From: Hyphomicrobiales bacterium | GTDB lineage: Bacteria > Pseudomonadota > Alphaproteobacteria > Rhizobiales > Beijerinckiaceae | Length of the DNA stretch: 64,000 bases | NCBI GenBank assembly: GCA_900470775.1 | Contig: UCBZ01000009.1 | Coordinates: 1-64,000, forward strand | Reading direction: 5' to 3' | Part shown: one piece after another, positions 48,842 to 56,732 of the stretch | How positions within the stretch are numbered: position 1 is the first letter of the stretch | Layout of the letters: each line of letters begins with the position of its first letter | Position numbers and translations under genes: made by a program | Notes under the pieces: model-generated | Databases searched by the model: none | Told to the model about the DNA's origin: nothing | The model's input: the letters and a program-made list of their open reading frames with translations, nothing else

Positions 48842-48949
48842 CGTCATCCTGGGCTTCGCGCAGCGAAGTCCCGGGATCCATCGTAGGGCTCAGCGCTCTA
48901 GGATGGATCCCGGATCGGCGCCGCGTGCCGCGGCTTGTCCAGGATGACG
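48842..48949 (+). repeat. RIME-like palindrome, third subtype
   Basis: The outer arms CGTCATCCTGGGC and GTCCAGGATGACG close a 108-base element with inner palindromes (TTCGCGCAGCGAA, GGGATCCATC...GATGGATCCC and GCGCCGCGTGCCGCG). It differs from the other copies in the middle but has the same GTCAT...ATGAC ends. It lies between the SDR and the cation transporter-like gene. Confidence 0.75.
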
Positions 48950-48964
48950 CAGTGGGTATCACGG

Positions 48965-49630
48965 ATGAGTGAGCATCTTCCGGTCGAGGCAAAGACTGCC
49001 CGCGCCTACACCCTGACCATCTGGGGCATCGCGCTGTCGATCCTCGTCTTCGCGATCGGCGTCGTCGCCTGGGCGCTGACTGTGGGCAATGCGCAGCTGT
49101 TCAAGGACGGCGTCGACTGGGTCTATGACGTCGCGCTCTATGGCATCGCCGCCGTGGTGTTCGGCCGCGATGCGCGCGCCGAAAAGCTGGCGGCGCTCGC
49201 CATCGGCGCGGTGATGGCGGTGGCGGGCCTGCACACGCTCTACGACCTCGCCGCCAAGATCATTACGCCGCGTCCGATCGAGGTCTGGGCGCTGGGGTTC
49301 TCGGCGGCGAGCGCGGTCGTCGTCGCGGTGCTGATCGTCGGCGTGCTCTGGCGCTTCCGGCGCGAAGACAATCCCGTCATCAAGGCGACCTGGCTGTCGT
49401 CGCGCAACGACGTGATTTCGACGACCGGCTTCGCGCTGGTCGGGCTCATCGCCCGCGTCGCGCCGGTGCGCTGGCCGGAATATCTCTTCGACGTCGTCGT
49501 CGCCGGCATCTGTTTCCAGGCGAGCTGGGCGATCTGGCGCTCGCTGCGCGGCAGGCCTGCTGATAATGCCCAGCCTGCCGATCCGGCTGTGCAGAACAAG
49601 GCCGCGACAGGGCAAGCCGGCGGGCTATAA
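48965..49630 (+). CDS. Cation diffusion facilitator-like membrane protein, truncated form
   Basis: A 221-residue protein with six hydrophobic segments. The second carries Asp51 and Asp55 (DGVDWVYD), matching the D-x3-D metal site of CDF transporters, and the fifth carries SSRNDV with Asp150, but the usual His four residues earlier is Ser146. The C-terminal cytoplasmic domain of most CDF proteins is missing. It may be a CDF-type exporter with changed metal choice, or a relative without transport. It lies directly upstream of mccA, overlapping nothing. Confidence 0.75.
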   Translation: MSEHLPVEAKTARAYTLTIWGIALSILVFAIGVVAWALTVGNAQLFKDGVDWVYDVALYGIAAVVFGRDARAEKLAALAIGAVMAVAGLHTLYDLAAKIITPRPIEVWALGFSAASAVVVAVLIVGVLWRFRREDNPVIKATWLSSRNDVISTTGFALVGLIARVAPVRWPEYLFDVVVAGICFQASWAIWRSLRGRPADNAQPADPAVQNKAATGQAGGL

Positions 49631-49661
49631 AGGCGGCATGCCTGCGAAGGAAAGCCGCCTG

Positions 49662-51647
49662 ATGTCGATCGCCGAAAAGCTGCCCTCCATCCTGATCGCC
49701 AATCGCGGCGAGATCGCCTGCCGCGTCATCCGCACCGCCAGCCGGTTGGGCTTGCGCACCATCGCGGTTTATTCGGACGCGGACGCGGAGGCGCTGTTCG
49801 TTGAGATGGCCGACGAGGCCTATCGCATCGGTCCCGCGCCGGCCCGCGAGAGCTATCTCGACGCCGCCAAGATTCTCGCGGTCGCGAAGCAGGCCGGCGC
49901 TGCCTGCATCCATCCGGGCTATGGCTTCCTCTCGGAGAACGCCGATTTCGCCGAGGCCTGTGCGACCGCCGGCATCGTCTTCGTCGGGCCGCCGGCCTCG
50001 GCGATCCGGGCGATGGGATTGAAGGACGCCGCCAAGGCCCTGGTCGAGAAGGCGAATGTGCCGGTGGTGCCGGGCTATCACGGCGCCGAGCAGGGCGTCG
50101 ATTTCCTCAGCCTGGAGGCGGAGCGCATCGGCTATCCCGTGCTGATCAAGGCGGTTGCGGGCGGCGGCGGCAAGGGCATGAAGAAGGTCGACCGCCCGGA
50201 GGATTTCACTGAGGCCCTGGCCAGCGCCCAGCGCGAGGGCCAGAGCGCCTTCGGGGATGCCCGCGTGCTCGTCGAGAAATATGTGCTCTCGCCGCGCCAT
50301 GTCGAAATCCAGGTCTTCGGCGACAGTCATGGCAACGTCGTGCATCTCTACGAGCGCGACTGTTCGCTGCAGCGCCGCCACCAGAAGGTGATCGAGGAGG
50401 CTCCCGCGCCGGGCATGACGGACGAGGTCCGCGCCGCCATGGGCAAGGCCGCGACGGAGGCCGCGAGGGCCGTCGGCTATGTCGGCGCCGGTACGGTCGA
50501 GTTCATCGCCGACGGGCGGGACGGGCTGAAACCCGACGGCTTCTGGTTCATGGAAATGAACACACGGCTGCAGGTCGAGCATCCCGTCACGGAGGCGATC
50601 ACCGGGCTCGACCTGGTCGAGTTGCAGTTGCAGGTCGCGACCGGCGAGCCGCTGGGCTTTTCGCAGGCCGATGTGAAAGCCACCGGCCATGCCGTGGAAG
50701 CGCGGCTTTATGCCGAGGACCCTGAGAAGGGCTTCCTGCCCTCGACCGGCAAGCTCTGGGCGCTGCAATTTCCTTCAGGAGAGGGCATCCGCATCGATAC
50801 CGGCGTCGAGGCCGGCGATACGGTGACGCCGTTCTATGATCCGATGATCGCCAAAATCATCGCCCATGGCGCTACGCGCGACGAGGCGCTGGACCGGCTT
50901 GGCGCGGCGCTCGGGCAAACCGTGGTCGCCGGGCCGCGGACCAATCTGGCGTTCCTGAAGAAGCTGACGGAAGCGCAGGGCTTTCGCGACGGGCCGTTCG
51001 ACACCGGCTTCATCGAGCGCAATATCGCGGCGCTGGGCGCCGAGCCGCAGCCGCTGGATGCGGCTTCGGTCGCGGCAGCCGCGCTCCAGCTCGAGGAAGA
51101 GCGGGAGCTTGCGGTCGCGATGCAGGCGGCCGAGCGGGCCGATGGCGAGGCGCGCTCGCCCTGGCTCGTCACAGACGCCTTCTCGCTGATGCCGCGCCCG
51201 GCGCTGGGCCTGCCGCTGCTGGTCGATGGCGAGCGGGTCGAGGCGCGGATCGAATGGCATCAGGCTGGCGCGCGAGTCAGCCTGCCCGGGCACGCGATCG
51301 ATGAGGGCGAGCACGAGATCGCGCTGGCGCAGGCCGAGCGCGGCACCTGGCTGGCGCTGCATCGCGGCCGGCAGACGGCGGTCTCGCTGTTTGACCCGTT
51401 CAGCGTCGATCTCGACGCGGCAGCGGGCTCCGGCGGCGTCATCAAGGCGCCGATGCACGGCAAGCTGATCGCGCTGTTCGTCGCGGCCGGCGATGCCGTG
51501 GTGAAGGGCCAGCGGCTCGCCATCGTCGAGGCGATGAAGATGGAACACGTCCTGACTGCCCCGCGCGACGGCACCGTCAGCGAGGTCGCCGGCGAGCCGG
51601 GGGCGCAGGTGGCGGAAGGCGCGAAGGTGGTCGTGCTCGGGGAGTGA
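49662..51647 (+). CDS. mccA: Methylcrotonyl-CoA carboxylase alpha (biotin) subunit
   Basis: The 661-residue protein has a biotin carboxylase domain (ILIANRGEIACRVIRTA, KAVAGGGGKGMK, FMEMNTRLQVEHPVTE), a linker domain, and the biotinyl domain with Lys626 in EAMKMEHV. AMKMEHV and NADFAEACATAGIVFVGPP favour MccA over PccA. With MccB (43299-44906) it carboxylates methylcrotonyl-CoA. The ATG at 49662 is preceded by AAGGAAAG; an ATG 24 bases upstream is also possible. Confidence 0.94.
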   Translation: MSIAEKLPSILIANRGEIACRVIRTASRLGLRTIAVYSDADAEALFVEMADEAYRIGPAPARESYLDAAKILAVAKQAGAACIHPGYGFLSENADFAEACATAGIVFVGPPASAIRAMGLKDAAKALVEKANVPVVPGYHGAEQGVDFLSLEAERIGYPVLIKAVAGGGGKGMKKVDRPEDFTEALASAQREGQSAFGDARVLVEKYVLSPRHVEIQVFGDSHGNVVHLYERDCSLQRRHQKVIEEAPAPGMTDEVRAAMGKAATEAARAVGYVGAGTVEFIADGRDGLKPDGFWFMEMNTRLQVEHPVTEAITGLDLVELQLQVATGEPLGFSQADVKATGHAVEARLYAEDPEKGFLPSTGKLWALQFPSGEGIRIDTGVEAGDTVTPFYDPMIAKIIAHGATRDEALDRLGAALGQTVVAGPRTNLAFLKKLTEAQGFRDGPFDTGFIERNIAALGAEPQPLDAASVAAAALQLEEERELAVAMQAAERADGEARSPWLVTDAFSLMPRPALGLPLLVDGERVEARIEWHQAGARVSLPGHAIDEGEHEIALAQAERGTWLALHRGRQTAVSLFDPFSVDLDAAAGSGGVIKAPMHGKLIALFVAAGDAVVKGQRLAIVEAMKMEHVLTAPRDGTVSEVAGEPGAQVAEGAKVVVLGE

Positions 51648-51650
51648 GGC

Positions 51651-52109
51651 GTGATCGATCATGCTCTGAGCGAGCGCATCGCTGTCAGCCTGCGATTTAG
51701 CGGCGACGACCTCGATCCTGACGAGATCAGCACCGTGATCGGCAGCCAGCCGACGCGAGCGTATCGGAAAGGTGACCCGAGAACCTCGCCGAACGGGACC
51801 TCCTTGGGTTTGGCTCGGTTCGGATTGTGGTCGCTATCGATAAGCCAAGATCAGCCCGGCGACCTTGAAGCGAAGATTGTGGCGCTGCTCGGCGCGACGA
51901 CGCAGGACCTGTCGCGGTGGGACGTTTTGACGGTCCGCTTTCGGGCGGATCTGTTCTGCGGGGTGTTCATGCCGCGCATGAACTGGGGCATCAATCTCAG
52001 CCCGGCGATACAGGTAGCGATCGGCCAGCGCGGGCTGGAACTCGATCTCGATATCTACGCCGCAGACGTGGATGACTCGCTTCCGCCGCAGGATCAGGGA
52101 TTGGCCTGA
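51651..52109 (+). CDS. DUF4279 protein
   Basis: The 152-residue protein carries the DUF4279 pattern SLRFSGDDLDPDEISTVIG, QPTRAYRKGD and FGLWSLSIS. The domain is widespread in small bacterial proteins without a proven role. It starts with GTG three bases after the mccA stop, so it may be read with mccA. It converges exactly on the next SDR gene (stops at 52109 and 52110). Confidence 0.85.
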   Translation: MIDHALSERIAVSLRFSGDDLDPDEISTVIGSQPTRAYRKGDPRTSPNGTSLGLARFGLWSLSISQDQPGDLEAKIVALLGATTQDLSRWDVLTVRFRADLFCGVFMPRMNWGINLSPAIQVAIGQRGLELDLDIYAADVDDSLPPQDQGLA

Positions 52110-52877
52110 TTACAGCCGCCCCACGACCGGAAACTGCTCGACCTCGTAGATCTGCCCGGAGACCGGGGCGCTTTCATCGGAGAGCCAGAAGGCGGTGTGG
52201 GCCGCGATCTCCTCGGGCTGCATGATCCGCCCCGTTGGCGCCTGGCGGAGCGGGACCTCGTTCTCCCAGCCGGGCTTGCGGCCTTCGCGCTGCTGGGTCG
52301 CATCCTCGTTGGCGGTGAAGGTCCAGCCGACATTGAGCTGGTTGACCCGGATGCGCTCGGGGCCGAGCGCGTCGGCGAGATTGCGCGTCATCGTCATCAG
52401 CGCGCCCTTCGACATGGAATAGACGGTCAGGTTGGCGAGGCCGCACCAGGCGTTGAGCGAGCCGACGGTGACGATGGCGCCGCCGGATTTCTGCAGGCGG
52501 AAGGCCCGGATCGCGGCCTCGGCGCAGAGCAGCGGAGCGCGCGTGTTGACGGCGAACATATGGTCGAAGAACTCGGCGGTGGTCTCGCCGATGACGCCGC
52601 GCGGATAGATGCCGGCATTGTTGACCAGCCCGTCGATGCGGCCGAAGGCCTGGACCGTGGCATCGACGATGGCCTGTCCGGTCGCGGGATCGGCGAGATC
52701 GCCCGCCTTGCCTTGCGTGGCGGAGCCGAGATGGCGGCAGGCGGCGTCGATCTCGTCCTGGTCGCGAGCATGGATCAGGACTTTGGCGCCGTCTTCGACG
52801 AGGCGCTGCGCCATGGCATAGCCGATGCCGTTCGACGAGCCGGTGACGAGGAAGGCCTTGCCTGCAAGTCCGCGCAT
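52110..52877 (-). CDS. Short-chain dehydrogenase/reductase
   Basis: A 255-residue classical SDR: TGSSNGIGYAMA cofactor loop, NNAGIYPRG, catalytic Ser in VGSLNAW, and YSMSK with Tyr and Lys. An internal acid-rich segment between residues 185 and 215 forms the substrate lid. His-Ala-Arg after strand two (IHARDQ) again suggests NADP. Substrate unknown, probably a sugar or polyol in related families. GGAGG-like sequence precedes the ATG. Confidence 0.92.
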   Translation of the reverse strand: MRGLAGKAFLVTGSSNGIGYAMAQRLVEDGAKVLIHARDQDEIDAACRHLGSATQGKAGDLADPATGQAIVDATVQAFGRIDGLVNNAGIYPRGVIGETTAEFFDHMFAVNTRAPLLCAEAAIRAFRLQKSGGAIVTVGSLNAWCGLANLTVYSMSKGALMTMTRNLADALGPERIRVNQLNVGWTFTANEDATQQREGRKPGWENEVPLRQAPTGRIMQPEEIAAHTAFWLSDESAPVSGQIYEVEQFPVVGRL

Positions 52878-52926
52878 GTTGTTCCTCCGCTTTGTTGGGC
52901 GTCTTACTAGCCTGCCGGAGAAGCCC

Positions 52927-53019
52927 CGTCATGCTCGGCCTCGTGCCGAGCATCCACGCCTTGAACACTGACCTTGACGAAGGAAGACGCGGATGGTCGG
53001 GACAAGCCCGACCATGACG
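52927..53019 (+). repeat. RIME-like palindromic intergenic repeat, second subtype
   Basis: CGTCATGCTCGGCCTCGTGCCGAGCAT forms the left hairpin, AAGACGCGGATGGTCGGGACAAGCCCGACCATGACG the right one. The pattern is close to the copy at 35350. It separates the SDR gene from the DUF1489 gene. Confidence 0.78.
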
Positions 53020-53092
53020 AGAAGAGTGGCGTCGCTGTGGAGAAACGCCGCAGCCGCTGGTCGGGTTGCCCCGGGCGCACTAGATTGCCGCC

Positions 53093-53530
53093 ATGCCTCT
53101 CCACCTGCTCAAGCTTTGCGTCGGCGCCGAATCGATCAGCGATCTCGAAGAGTGGATCGAGGAGCGGATGACGCTGGAGCGGCGGCTCGGCCGGCCGGAG
53201 GAGCAGATCCATACCACGCGCATGGTGCCCAAGCGCGTTGAGGAGATCGTCGCGGGCGGTTCGCTCTACTGGGTGATCAAGGGCCAGATTTCGGCCCGCC
53301 AGCGCCTGACCGCGATCCGCCCCTTCACCGATGGCGACGGCATCGGCCGCTGCCATCTCGTGATGGAGCCGGTGGTGGTGCCGCTGGAGCCACGGCCCTG
53401 CCGTCCGTTCCAGGGCTGGCGCTACCTCGCCGAAAAGGACGCTCCCCGCGACATCGATGGCCGCAGCGGCGATCTCGGCGCGATGCCGGAGGCGCTGCGG
53501 CGCGAGCTGGCGGAGATGGGGCTGCTGTAG
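53093..53530 (+). CDS. DUF1489 protein
   Basis: The 145-residue soluble protein has the alphaproteobacterial DUF1489 signature: LHLLKLCVGAESI, TRMVPKRVEEIVAGGSLYWV, IKGQISARQRL and RPFQGWRYLAEKDAPRD. No function is known. Its presence supports the alphaproteobacterial origin of this DNA. The ATG at 53093 fits family length. Confidence 0.9.
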   Translation: MPLHLLKLCVGAESISDLEEWIEERMTLERRLGRPEEQIHTTRMVPKRVEEIVAGGSLYWVIKGQISARQRLTAIRPFTDGDGIGRCHLVMEPVVVPLEPRPCRPFQGWRYLAEKDAPRDIDGRSGDLGAMPEALRRELAEMGLL

Positions 53531-53601
53531 GCGTTGCGCGCCATCGATTGGCGATGACCGTCGATTTTGCTATCTGTTGGCATCGACCGGAGAGCGTTGC
53601 C

Positions 53602-53844
53602 ATGTCGAAGACCACATCGATTTTGCTGGACGATCATTTCGACCGTTTTGTCGGCGCGCAGGTGAAGGCGGGCCGCTACGACTCGGCCAGCGATGTGGTG
53701 AAGGCCGGTCTGCGCCTGCTTGAAGAACACGAGGCCAAGGTCAAGGCGCTTCAGGAGGCGTTGATCGCCGGAGAGCAGTCCGGCTCGCCCGTTGCCTTCG
53801 ACAATGATGCGTTTGTGGCGCGGATGCGCGCCAAGCATGGCTAA
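53602..53844 (+). CDS. parD: ParD-family antitoxin (type II)
   Basis: An 80-residue protein with an N-terminal ribbon-helix-helix DNA-binding region (KTTSILLDDHFDRFVGAQVK, then SASDVVKAGLRLLEEHE) and a flexible C-terminal part that should wrap the toxin. It neutralises ParE and represses its own promoter. The ATG at 53602 follows GGAGAG. It overlaps the toxin gene by eight bases, the usual antitoxin-first order. Confidence 0.92.
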   Translation: MSKTTSILLDDHFDRFVGAQVKAGRYDSASDVVKAGLRLLEEHEAKVKALQEALIAGEQSGSPVAFDNDAFVARMRAKHG

Positions 53845-54133
53845 GGCGGGTCGCTACCGGCTTTCCCCGCTGGCGCAGGCCGATCTCGAAGACATCTGGT
53901 CCTATACCGTCGGGCGTTGGTCACCGGAGCAGGCCGAAAGCTATCACGCCACGATCATCGCCGCGTTCGAGGGGCTGGCGGCAGGCGGGAAGCACGGCCG
54001 CCCCGTCGATATCCGCGCCGGCTATCTCAAATATCGGGTTGGATCGCATCTCGTCTTCTACCGCCTCTCGGAAGCCGGTATCGACATCATGCGCATCCTT
54101 CACGAAAGGATGGATGTCGGCCGCCATTTGTGA
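53837..54133 (+). CDS. parE: ParE/RelE-superfamily toxin
   Basis: A 98-residue toxin with the ParE fold: YRLSPLAQADLEDIWSYTVGRW at the N-terminus, then GRPVDIRAGYLKYRVGSHLVFYRL and IDIMRILHERMDVGRHL. ParE toxins usually poison DNA gyrase; the RelE branch cuts mRNA. The C-terminal ILHERMD pattern fits ParE. It is translationally coupled to parD and convergent with panC. Confidence 0.92.
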   Translation: MAKAGRYRLSPLAQADLEDIWSYTVGRWSPEQAESYHATIIAAFEGLAAGGKHGRPVDIRAGYLKYRVGSHLVFYRLSEAGIDIMRILHERMDVGRHL

Positions 54134-54151
54134 TCGGCGGCTCGACCGTTC

Positions 54152-55000
54152 TCACACCCCGATATTGTCGATCAGCCTTGTCGCGCCGATCCGTGCCGCG
54201 ACGAGAAGCCGGATCGGGCCGTCGGCCAGCGAGGTCACGGGTGCCAGCGTCTGCGCGTGGCGGGCCTCCAGATAGTCGAGCTCGAAACCGGCCGAGATGA
54301 TCTCGGTCTGTGCCTCGCCCACGGCCTGGAAGAGCGGGTCTTCGTTGCGGATGCGGGCCGCCAGCGCCTGCATGACCTGGTGCAGCAGCGGCGCCAGCGC
54401 GCGGTGCTCGGGCGAGAGGTAGCGGTTGCGCGAGGACATGGCGAGGCCGTCGGGCTCGCGGAACGTCGCCAGCGGCACGATCTCGATGCCGAGGTCGAGA
54501 TCGGCCGCCATGCGCGTCACCACCTTGAGCTGCTGGTAGTCCTTCTCGCCGAAGACGGCGAGATCCGCGCGCGACTGCGTGAAGAGCTTGCAGCAGACCG
54601 TGGCGACGCCCTCGAAATGCGTCGGCCGGAAGCGGTCGTCGAGCCCGACCGCCGCCGGGCCGAGCAGCAGGATGCGGGTGGCGAAGCCGGCCGGATACAT
54701 CTCCTCGACCGGCGGGAAGAACACAGCGTCGGCGCCGGCCGCGACGAGCTGGGCGCAGTCGTCATCGAAGGTGCGCGGATATTTCTTGAAATCCTCATGC
54801 GGGGCGAACTGCGTCGGGTTGACGAAGATTGTGACGATCACGCGCCTGGCATGGCGCTGTGCCTCCCTGACCAGAGCGATATGGCCCTCATGCAGCGCGC
54901 CCATGGTCGGCACGAGGCCGACCTTCTCGCCGGCGGCATGCCAGCCCGCCACGGCCGCGCGCATCGCGGCGACGGTTTCGAAGATCGCGATCTGGCTCAT
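54152..55000 (-). CDS. panC: Pantothenate synthetase
   Basis: The 282-residue enzyme joins pantoate and beta-alanine with ATP in vitamin B5 synthesis. Motifs: PTMGALHEGHIALVREA (HIGH-like), FVNPTQFAPHEDFKKYPR, FGEKDYQQLKVV and MSSRNRYLS (KMSKS-like). It acts as a dimer in the cytosol. No panB is next to it; it stands alone between parDE and a large palindromic repeat. Confidence 0.96.
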   Translation of the reverse strand: MSQIAIFETVAAMRAAVAGWHAAGEKVGLVPTMGALHEGHIALVREAQRHARRVIVTIFVNPTQFAPHEDFKKYPRTFDDDCAQLVAAGADAVFFPPVEEMYPAGFATRILLLGPAAVGLDDRFRPTHFEGVATVCCKLFTQSRADLAVFGEKDYQQLKVVTRMAADLDLGIEIVPLATFREPDGLAMSSRNRYLSPEHRALAPLLHQVMQALAARIRNEDPLFQAVGEAQTEIISAGFELDYLEARHAQTLAPVTSLADGPIRLLVAARIGATRLIDNIGV

Positions 55001-55032
55001 GGCGTGTCTCTCATCGTCGGCATGGATATTTC

Positions 55033-55148
55033 AGCCCTCATCCTGAGGAGCAGCCGAAGGCTGCGTCTCGAAGGATGCTCCAGCGATCTCCGGAGCCTCC
55101 TGAAGCATCCTTCGAGACGCCGCTTCGCGGCTCCTCAGGATGAGGGCT
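55033..55148 (+). repeat. 116-base nested inverted repeat
   Basis: The outer arms AGCCCTCATCCTGAGGAGC and GCTCCTCAGGATGAGGGCT are perfect complements over 19 bases. Inside them GCGTCTCGAAGGATGCT pairs with AGCATCCTTCGAGACGC. Short unpaired inserts (AGCCGAAGGCT, CGCTTCGCG) are themselves small hairpins. This belongs to another family than the RIME-like copies and could form a large cruciform or a bidirectional RNA hairpin. Confidence 0.85.
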
Positions 55149-55215
55149 GTGAAGTGGCAACCGTCCTGTCGGTTGACGGGTAGCAAATGTGCCGGCGATG
55201 GCCAATATCAGACCC

Positions 55216-55959
55216 ATGACAGACAAGACCGACAGAGCCCTCGGCAAGGCTGCGAGCACGGGCGTGAGCCCGGGCCGCTCTGCGCCGGGCGAGATCGACC
55301 GCTTCCTCGGCGCGGCGAAGCAGCTCGCGCCCCTGGCGACGGGGCAGGCGGGGCGGCTCGTCTTCGCGCTCGACGCCACGATGAGCCGCCAGCCGACTTG
55401 GGACCTCGCCTGTTCGCTGCAGGCGCGGATGTTCGAGGTCGCGGCGACGAGCGGCGGGCTTGCCGTGCAGCTGGTCTATTTCCGGGGCCTCGGCGAATGC
55501 CGTGCTTCCGGCTGGATCGGCGAGCCGCGCCGTCTCAACGGCCTGATGGGCGCCATCGCCTGCCAAGGCGGCCAGACCCAGATCGCGCGCGTGCTGAAGC
55601 ATGTCCGCGACGAGGCGAAGTCCGTGCCGATCCGGGCCTTCGTGCTGGTCGGCGATGCGATGGAGGAGGATGTCGATGCGCTGGCCGCGCTTGCCGGCGA
55701 ACTCGGCCTGCGCGGCATCCGCGGTTTCCTGTTCCAGGAGGGGCATGATCCCGCCGCGAGCGCGGCTTTCGCCACGATGGCGCGATTGACCGGCGGCGCG
55801 CATGCGCGCTTCGACGTGAATGCGCCCGACTCGCTGCTCGAGCTGCTGCGCGGGGCCGCGGCCTATGCGGCGGGCGGGCGCGAGGCGATGCTGAAGCTCG
55901 CCGGCGGCAGCCCTGCCGTGCGCGGGCTGATCGGCGCAATGGATGGAGGCCGCCGGTGA
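55216..55959 (+). CDS. VWA-like domain protein paired with a J-domain gene
   Basis: A 247-residue protein with no signal peptide. The domain begins RLVFALDATMSRQPTWDLA, a MIDAS-like D-x-T-x-S start of a von Willebrand A fold, and continues with LAVQLVYFRGLGEC, TQIARVLKH and RAFVLVGDAMEED. Its C-terminal helices end LLELLRGAAAYAAGG. It likely binds a metal and a protein partner. The start may be 55216 or 55198. Its stop overlaps the start of the next gene (GTGA), so both are made together. Confidence 0.82.
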   Translation: MTDKTDRALGKAASTGVSPGRSAPGEIDRFLGAAKQLAPLATGQAGRLVFALDATMSRQPTWDLACSLQARMFEVAATSGGLAVQLVYFRGLGECRASGWIGEPRRLNGLMGAIACQGGQTQIARVLKHVRDEAKSVPIRAFVLVGDAMEEDVDALAALAGELGLRGIRGFLFQEGHDPAASAAFATMARLTGGAHARFDVNAPDSLLELLRGAAAYAAGGREAMLKLAGGSPAVRGLIGAMDGGRR

Positions 55960-56669
55960 CGCTGCTCTACGGCGTGGCCGCCCTGCTCTTGTTCTGGTGG
56001 GTCTCGAAGCTGTTCGCCAGCACCAATCCGAAGCTGCTCGCGAAGGTCGTCAAGAGCGGCGGTGGCGTGCTCTCGCTCGGCGTTGCCGGGCTTTTGATGA
56101 TGCGCGGCCGGATGGACATGGCGCTGTTCGTCGGCGGCATCGGCGCCTGGCTGCTCGGCTGGAGCGCGACCGGGCCGGGCGGCATCCGCTTTCCCTGGAG
56201 CAAGGGGGCGGGCGAGACGCCGGGTGCGCGGTCGAAGGTGACGTCCGCGCTGCTGGCGATGGAACTCGACCATGACAGCGGCGGCATGACCGGCACGGTC
56301 AGCGCCGGCAGTTTCGCCGGGCGCAATCTCGACGATCTGTCGCTGGCCGAGATCGGCGCGCTGATGCGCGAATGCCTGGCTGGGGATCCCGAGGGAGCCC
56401 GGCTGCTAGAGGCATATCTCGACCGCCGGTCGCCCGGCTGGCGTGAAGACGCTGATCGTCACCGCGACGCGGGGCAGGGCCGCGCGACGGGCACGGGCGC
56501 GATGTCGCAGCAGGAGGCCTACGAGATCCTGGGGCTTCAGCCGGGGGCGGGCGAGGAGGCGGTCCGCGAGGCCCATCGCGCCCTGATGAAGCGCATCCAC
56601 CCGGACGCCGGGGGCACCAGCGGACTTGCCGCTCGCGTCAACCAGGCCAAGGACGTCCTTTTGAAGTGA
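55956..56669 (+). CDS. Membrane protein with C-terminal J domain
   Basis: The 237-residue protein has one or two N-terminal membrane helices (YGVAALLLFWWVSKLF and a second near residues 30-65) and a C-terminal J domain (about residues 175-237: QEAYEILGLQPGAGEEAVREAHR, then HPD in MKRIHPDAGG). The HPD triad is the DnaK-activating site. It resembles DjlA/TIM14-like anchored co-chaperones. It starts with GTG inside the VWA gene stop, so a joint role with the VWA protein and DnaK is likely. Confidence 0.88.
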   Translation: MTLLYGVAALLLFWWVSKLFASTNPKLLAKVVKSGGGVLSLGVAGLLMMRGRMDMALFVGGIGAWLLGWSATGPGGIRFPWSKGAGETPGARSKVTSALLAMELDHDSGGMTGTVSAGSFAGRNLDDLSLAEIGALMRECLAGDPEGARLLEAYLDRRSPGWREDADRHRDAGQGRATGTGAMSQQEAYEILGLQPGAGEEAVREAHRALMKRIHPDAGGTSGLAARVNQAKDVLLK

Positions 56670-56732
56670 GGTGCCGGCCGGGAAAGGGTAAGTCTGGTAC
56701 GACATCGTCAGCGTTCCTTGTCCCTTGTCCGT

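Noticed and set aside
48842..48949. Palindrome at 48.9 kb as an insertion-sequence end
   Set aside because: Too short, no second end and no transposase; it fits the mosaic intergenic repeats instead.
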